Source of the DNA: JBDRLU01 sp043812795
GTDB lineage: Bacteria > Chloroflexota > Dehalococcoidia > Dehalococcoidales > UBA2162
Direction of reading: 5' to 3'
Length of the DNA: 56,398 bases
Assembly: GCA_043812795.1 (NCBI GenBank)
Contig: JBDRLU010000053.1
Span: forward strand, 1 to 56,398
Positions 53,535-56,398 of this stretch are shown here, in pieces (position 1 is the stretch's first letter; each line of letters opens with the position of its first letter). The notes below the pieces were generated by a model, which had not been told where the DNA came from, did not search any database, and saw only the letters and a program-made list of their open reading frames with translations. Position numbers and translations under genes: made by a program.

Positions 53535-53825
53535 ATGGAATCCACAGTTGACCACAAGAGAGACGGTATCGGATTAAAAGCAGGCAGCGAAGTCAATGAG
53601 TACCGTGAATCAGTCAGGAAGCTGATTGACACCGAGGTCAGGAATATCCTTGATGAGGAGACGCGGAAAGCAACCCGGGAATTGATTGAAGAGCAGAGGA
53701 AGGCGATAAGGCAGATTGTGGATGAGCACAAGCTGGTTATCAAAGAGGTGGTGTAAGAGGAGAAGAAGGCCATCTGGGCAAGGGCCGAGGCCTTGCGGAA
53801 ATCGATATTGCAGCTTGGCCTGTGA
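53535..53825 (+). pseudogene. small coiled-coil protein gene interrupted by an in-frame TAA
   Basis: ATG 53535 follows AGGAGGTGG and opens a charged, helical protein (EEQRKAIRQIVDEHK and similar) of 73 codons, ending at TAA 53754-53756. The same frame continues without a gap for 22 sense codons of the same character (EEKKAIWARAEALRKSILQ) to TGA 53823-53825. One base change (GAA to TAA) would explain it. It is either a recent nonsense mutation, a sequence error or a shortened gene. TAA has no known recoding in bacteria. The frame back to TTG 53505 is not needed. Confidence 0.6.
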
Positions 53826-53884
53826 GGTTTCCACCTTCCTCAGCACGGTTGAAAATACGGCAATAGAGTCGACAGGAAGATGAT

Positions 53885-54526
53885 ATGGCTTGGTGGCAGG
53901 CTTTACCGGGTTTGTGGCAAAGTATCTTAATCGTCCTTGCCTTCATAGCCGTGGGGGTACTGATAGGACTCCTGATAGGTTATGTGATTCTGCCGTTTTT
54001 GCAGACTTCTAATTCACCAAAGCGCGACAGGGATACCATGGCTAAACGGCCGGCCAAACCCGCGGCACAGGTACATGACCCGCTGGCCGCATCGATGAAG
54101 AAGCATTATGAGACCATCGCGACTGAAGCCGGATTCAAGTCCGCCGCCCAGAAGTATGCCGAATCCATCCCCAAATATGAAAAAGCCGCCGTAGCTGAAG
54201 CACCGGTCAGACCGAAGGCGCCGGCGGTTCTTCTGGAAATCGAAAGTAATTTAGCCACGGCCGCCCACCCTCGCACCGACCCGTTATTACCCTTTCAGAT
54301 TGATGCCCTGGATACCCACCCGGGTGAATTCGAGTTATTACCGGCCGAAGTCCGGGAGGAAATAAGACAGGCTTACGTCGATATGCGTTTAGCCAATGAT
54401 ATCGTCTGGCTGGTAAGAGAAGTAGGCCGCCGCAGCCAGGAACTGGACGAGGGTTACATCAAGCTCTGCACCCGCATTACCGCCCGCCTCGATAAAGTCA
54501 TGCCGGCGCTGAAAGCGACGAAGTAG
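53885..54526 (+). CDS. single-pass membrane protein of unknown function
   Basis: This 213-residue protein has an N-terminal membrane helix (about residues 12-40, IGLLIGYVILPFL at its end), a Lys/Pro/Ala-rich linker (46-70) and a helical cytoplasmic domain (75-213) with LPAEVREEIRQAYVDMRLANDIVW. No enzyme motif is seen and I do not recognise a family. It lies 59 bases after the interrupted coiled-coil gene and may be cotranscribed. Confidence 0.68.
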   Translation: MAWWQALPGLWQSILIVLAFIAVGVLIGLLIGYVILPFLQTSNSPKRDRDTMAKRPAKPAAQVHDPLAASMKKHYETIATEAGFKSAAQKYAESIPKYEKAAVAEAPVRPKAPAVLLEIESNLATAAHPRTDPLLPFQIDALDTHPGEFELLPAEVREEIRQAYVDMRLANDIVWLVREVGRRSQELDEGYIKLCTRITARLDKVMPALKATK

Positions 54527-54543
54527 CTGGCAAGGTATCACCA

Positions 54544-54580
54544 GGTTCGAGGTATGATTACTGGGCGGCTCAGGTACAAA
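54544..54580 (+). repeat. fragment resembling the 3' end of tRNA-Lys
   Basis: GGTTCGAG (54544-54551) and GGCGGCTCAG followed by TACAA (54564-54579) repeat parts of tRNA-Lys (53284-53291 and 53297-53312). The segment between them is not tRNA-like. It could be an attachment-site scar or a tRNA remnant. Confidence 0.4.
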
Positions 54581-54619
54581 CCGCTCCCCATCCGCAAATA
54601 TTTTTCTGGCGTATTGTCT

Positions 54620-54648
54620 TTGACATTCTTCCAACTCCGTTTTATAGT
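54620..54648 (+). promoter_or_regulatory. promoter of the OLD-like ATPase gene
   Basis: TTGACA (54620-54625) and TATAGT (54643-54648) have a 17-base spacer and lie 32 bases before the ATG at 54681. The gene therefore has its own transcription unit. Confidence 0.65.
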
Positions 54649-54680
54649 TACGACAAACGCTACGATTTGAGGACAATTCC

Positions 54681-56198
54681 ATGTGGATACAAAGGATTAG
54701 GCTTCACAACGTCAGAAGTTTCTCGAAAGAAGAAATAGAATTTTCAAAAGATATAAATGTTTTAGTTGGCCCAAACAACGCAGGTAAGTCAACTCTTGCT
54801 TATGCTGCACTACTTGTCCAGGGAGGCTTTTCATTTAGTTTACGTTACCTAAGATTAGGAGGAGACCATGGAAATGTACAAATAGATCTGGCAGACGCAC
54901 CTAAATACTTTGGGAATGCCACCGAAAATGGTAAGCTAACATTAAATATTGATATCGCCAGCGGTACTACCGCTGCACCAACAGCTATTTATGGTGGGAA
55001 CAAGAGGGGTATAAATCTCGTTGACCCAGTAGAGCCGAGAAACTTCGTTTACCCATATCTTTCGAAAAGAAAAGTCGGAGGCTATCAAGAAGATGTGAGA
55101 GCACAATTTGCATCGGCGGTAACAGGCAATTTACAGAACCTCTACGCAAAAATAGATAAGGTATCGAACCCAGGGATGCCGGCGTATAATCCGTATATTA
55201 ATGCTTGTAATGAAATACTTGGCTTTGTGGTTACATGCATAAACTCTGAGAATGGTAAGAAGGCTTGTTACATAGTAGATAATGACACGCAAGTAACACT
55301 AGACAATATGGGAGAAGGGGTAGCTAATATCTTGGGTCTCTTGGTCGATCTCTGCATTGCGAAAGATAAGCTTTTCGTAATAGAGGAGCTTGAGAATGAC
55401 ATTCATCCTAAAGCACTTAAAGGTTTGTTAAGACTCATTATAGAAAAATCAAAAGATAATCAATTTATCATTACTACGCATTCCAATATTGTCACTAGAT
55501 TTTTGGGCGCAGAACCAAAGATGAAAATCTTTGAAGTAACCATGGAATTTAAGGACAAGATACCGACTTCTCACGTTAAGCTGATAGAAAACACTCCGGA
55601 AGCAAGAAGAAACCTTCTAGAAGACCTGGGTTATGAGATGTCTGACCTGGATTTATGGGAAGGTTGGCTAATTCTTGAGGAAGCTTCTGCCGAGAAAATA
55701 ATTAGAGAATACCTTATTCGTTGGTTCGTCCCTTCGCTGCAAGGGAAGCTGAGAACTTTCTCTGCCAGGTCAGTTGATGAAGTCGAACCTAAGTTTGCCG
55801 ATTTCAGCACGTTATTTAGTTATCTTAACATGCAACCGGCATATAAAAACAGGGCATGGGTGATTGTTGACGGAGGCCCGAAAGAAAAAGACATTATTGA
55901 ACGTTTGAGAAAAACGTATCAGGATAGCGGTTGGCACGAACGTCTATTCCAGCAATTCAATAAGCATGACTTTGAGAAATACTACCCAAATAATTTTAAG
56001 GGGAAGGTAGAGGAAGTCCTGGCTATAAATGATAGGGATAAAAGGCGAAGCGAAAAAGGGGCTTTACTTGGTGAGGTGGAAGCTTGGATAAGGGATAATC
56101 CTGAAGAAGCCCAAGCTGCATTTGAAAAGTCAGCCGCTGAAGTCATCGCTAAACTAAAAGAAATCGAAAAAGAGATGGTTCCGAAGCAAAATAGCTGA
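54681..56198 (+). CDS. OLD-family-like ATPase with degenerate TOPRIM domain
   Basis: This 505-residue protein has an N-terminal SMC/RecF-like ATPase with Walker A GPNNAGKST (about 31-39), a late Walker B LFVIEELENDIHP (about 233-245) and switch ITTHSN. A TOPRIM-like region (about 325-420) shows WLILEEASAEKII and VIVDGG; the first motif lacks the usual EG and has EEASAE. OLD proteins are ATP-driven nucleases in phage defence and DNA repair. There is no partner gene such as a UvrD-like helicase (Gabija) in the window. The gene is visibly richer in A and T than its neighbours, which suggests transfer. Confidence 0.75.
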   Translation: MWIQRIRLHNVRSFSKEEIEFSKDINVLVGPNNAGKSTLAYAALLVQGGFSFSLRYLRLGGDHGNVQIDLADAPKYFGNATENGKLTLNIDIASGTTAAPTAIYGGNKRGINLVDPVEPRNFVYPYLSKRKVGGYQEDVRAQFASAVTGNLQNLYAKIDKVSNPGMPAYNPYINACNEILGFVVTCINSENGKKACYIVDNDTQVTLDNMGEGVANILGLLVDLCIAKDKLFVIEELENDIHPKALKGLLRLIIEKSKDNQFIITTHSNIVTRFLGAEPKMKIFEVTMEFKDKIPTSHVKLIENTPEARRNLLEDLGYEMSDLDLWEGWLILEEASAEKIIREYLIRWFVPSLQGKLRTFSARSVDEVEPKFADFSTLFSYLNMQPAYKNRAWVIVDGGPKEKDIIERLRKTYQDSGWHERLFQQFNKHDFEKYYPNNFKGKVEEVLAINDRDKRRSEKGALLGEVEAWIRDNPEEAQAAFEKSAAEVIAKLKEIEKEMVPKQNS

Positions 56199-56218
56199 GA
56201 CGTCATGGGCTAGCTAAT

Positions 56219-56398
56219 CTATTTTTCTCTAATCGCCTCAATAATCACTTTTGGCAAATCCTTTTCTTTTACCGCCTGCCATCCCACCCGTTCGCCGGCG
56301 GTCACGATAACTTTTTTCGCCCGTGAGCGTAATTCTTCTTTATTGAGGCACATGCGGGGGCAGCCGCAGAGCAGCACCAGGACGTCAGGGTTATTTCC
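56219..56398 (-). CDS. C-terminal part of an unidentified Cys-containing protein
   Basis: On the minus strand a frame is open from the window edge to TAG at 56221-56219, giving 59 residues of a C-terminus. It contains LCGCPRMC, a cysteine cluster that could bind metal, and ends in IIEAIREK. The start is outside the window. The family is not recognised. Confidence 0.6.
   Translation of the reverse strand, partial: GNNPDVLVLLCGCPRMCLNKEELRSRAKKVIVTAGERVGWQAVKEKDLPKVIIEAIREK

Noticed and set aside
53754..53756. TAA read as a recoded codon
   Set aside because: Only TGA (Sec) and TAG (Pyl) are known to be recoded in such bacteria; a nonsense mutation or error is simpler.
53233..54582. A full integrated element at tRNA-Lys
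   Set aside because: There is no integrase or relaxase gene and the direct repeat is short and imperfect, so it is reported only as a possible scar.

Overview
This 56.4 kb window is ordinary chromosomal DNA of a strictly anaerobic bacterium. The gene content (truncated-zinc-finger DnaJ with HspR and ClpC, several radical SAM and V4R proteins, selenocysteine formate dehydrogenase, a reduced type IV pilus locus, Liv and Opp transporters, many GTG/TTG starts) fits an uncultured Chloroflexota lineage, probably Dehalococcoidia. That placement is an inference from gene content, not from a marker gene. No rRNA, CRISPR array, insertion sequence or integrase was seen.

Layout. 1-1900: end of an alpha/beta hydrolase and a radical SAM DNA-modification/repair protein. 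1958-6530 (minus): complete branched-chain amino acid ABC transporter livHMGFK. 6783-10761: dienelactone hydrolase, sulfatase-maturase-like radical SAM protein, acetyltransferase and nitroreductase. 10852-16745: one long stress operon, dnaJ-hspR-methyltransferase-VTT membrane protein-hydrolase-like protein-clpC, closed by a strong hairpin. 16836-17908: tRNA-Ala and tRNA-Arg around a membrane coiled-coil protein. 17973-26027: type IV pilus/type II secretion-like operon (pilB, pilC, two prepilins, a PilX-like protein, PilO-like, a PilM-PilN fusion, pilT), then a GGDEF cyclase and, convergently, an HD-GYP response regulator with V4R and membrane partners, which suggests c-di-GMP control next to the pilus genes. 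30606-34549: oppBCDF without a substrate-binding gene. 34775-39639: a parvulin-type chaperone and a Gld-like ABC transporter set. 39667-42188 (minus): a sulfur/Fe-S operon (IscS-like, IscU, double zinc ribbon, DsrE-like, TusA-like). 42418-43984: coaE, comF and a small zinc-binding protein. 44320-49473: NAD-linked formate dehydrogenase (NuoE, NuoF and selenoprotein FdhA). 49575-53067: a C_GCAxxG_C_C/glutaredoxin protein, a transglutaminase/eIF2B-like fusion, a hydrolase and a PPOX-family protein. 53233 to the end: tRNA-Lys, a nonsense-interrupted coiled-coil gene, a membrane-anchored protein, an OLD-like ATPase and a partial gene.

The most notable points are these. (1) Two in-frame TGA codons are best read as selenocysteine. 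One is in fdhA, with a clear SECIS hairpin. The other restores the missing N-terminus of a C_GCAxxG_C_C-glutaredoxin fusion, giving a candidate multi-domain seleno-redoxin. (2) The IscS-like protein has lost the PLP Schiff-base lysine, its neighbouring histidine and a PLP-contacting glutamine but keeps its catalytic cysteine, inside an operon with IscU, TusA-like and DsrE-like partners. (3) A transglutaminase-like domain is fused to an eIF2B/sugar-phosphate-isomerase-like domain. (4) The HD-GYP regulator has Asn in place of the phospho-accepting Asp.
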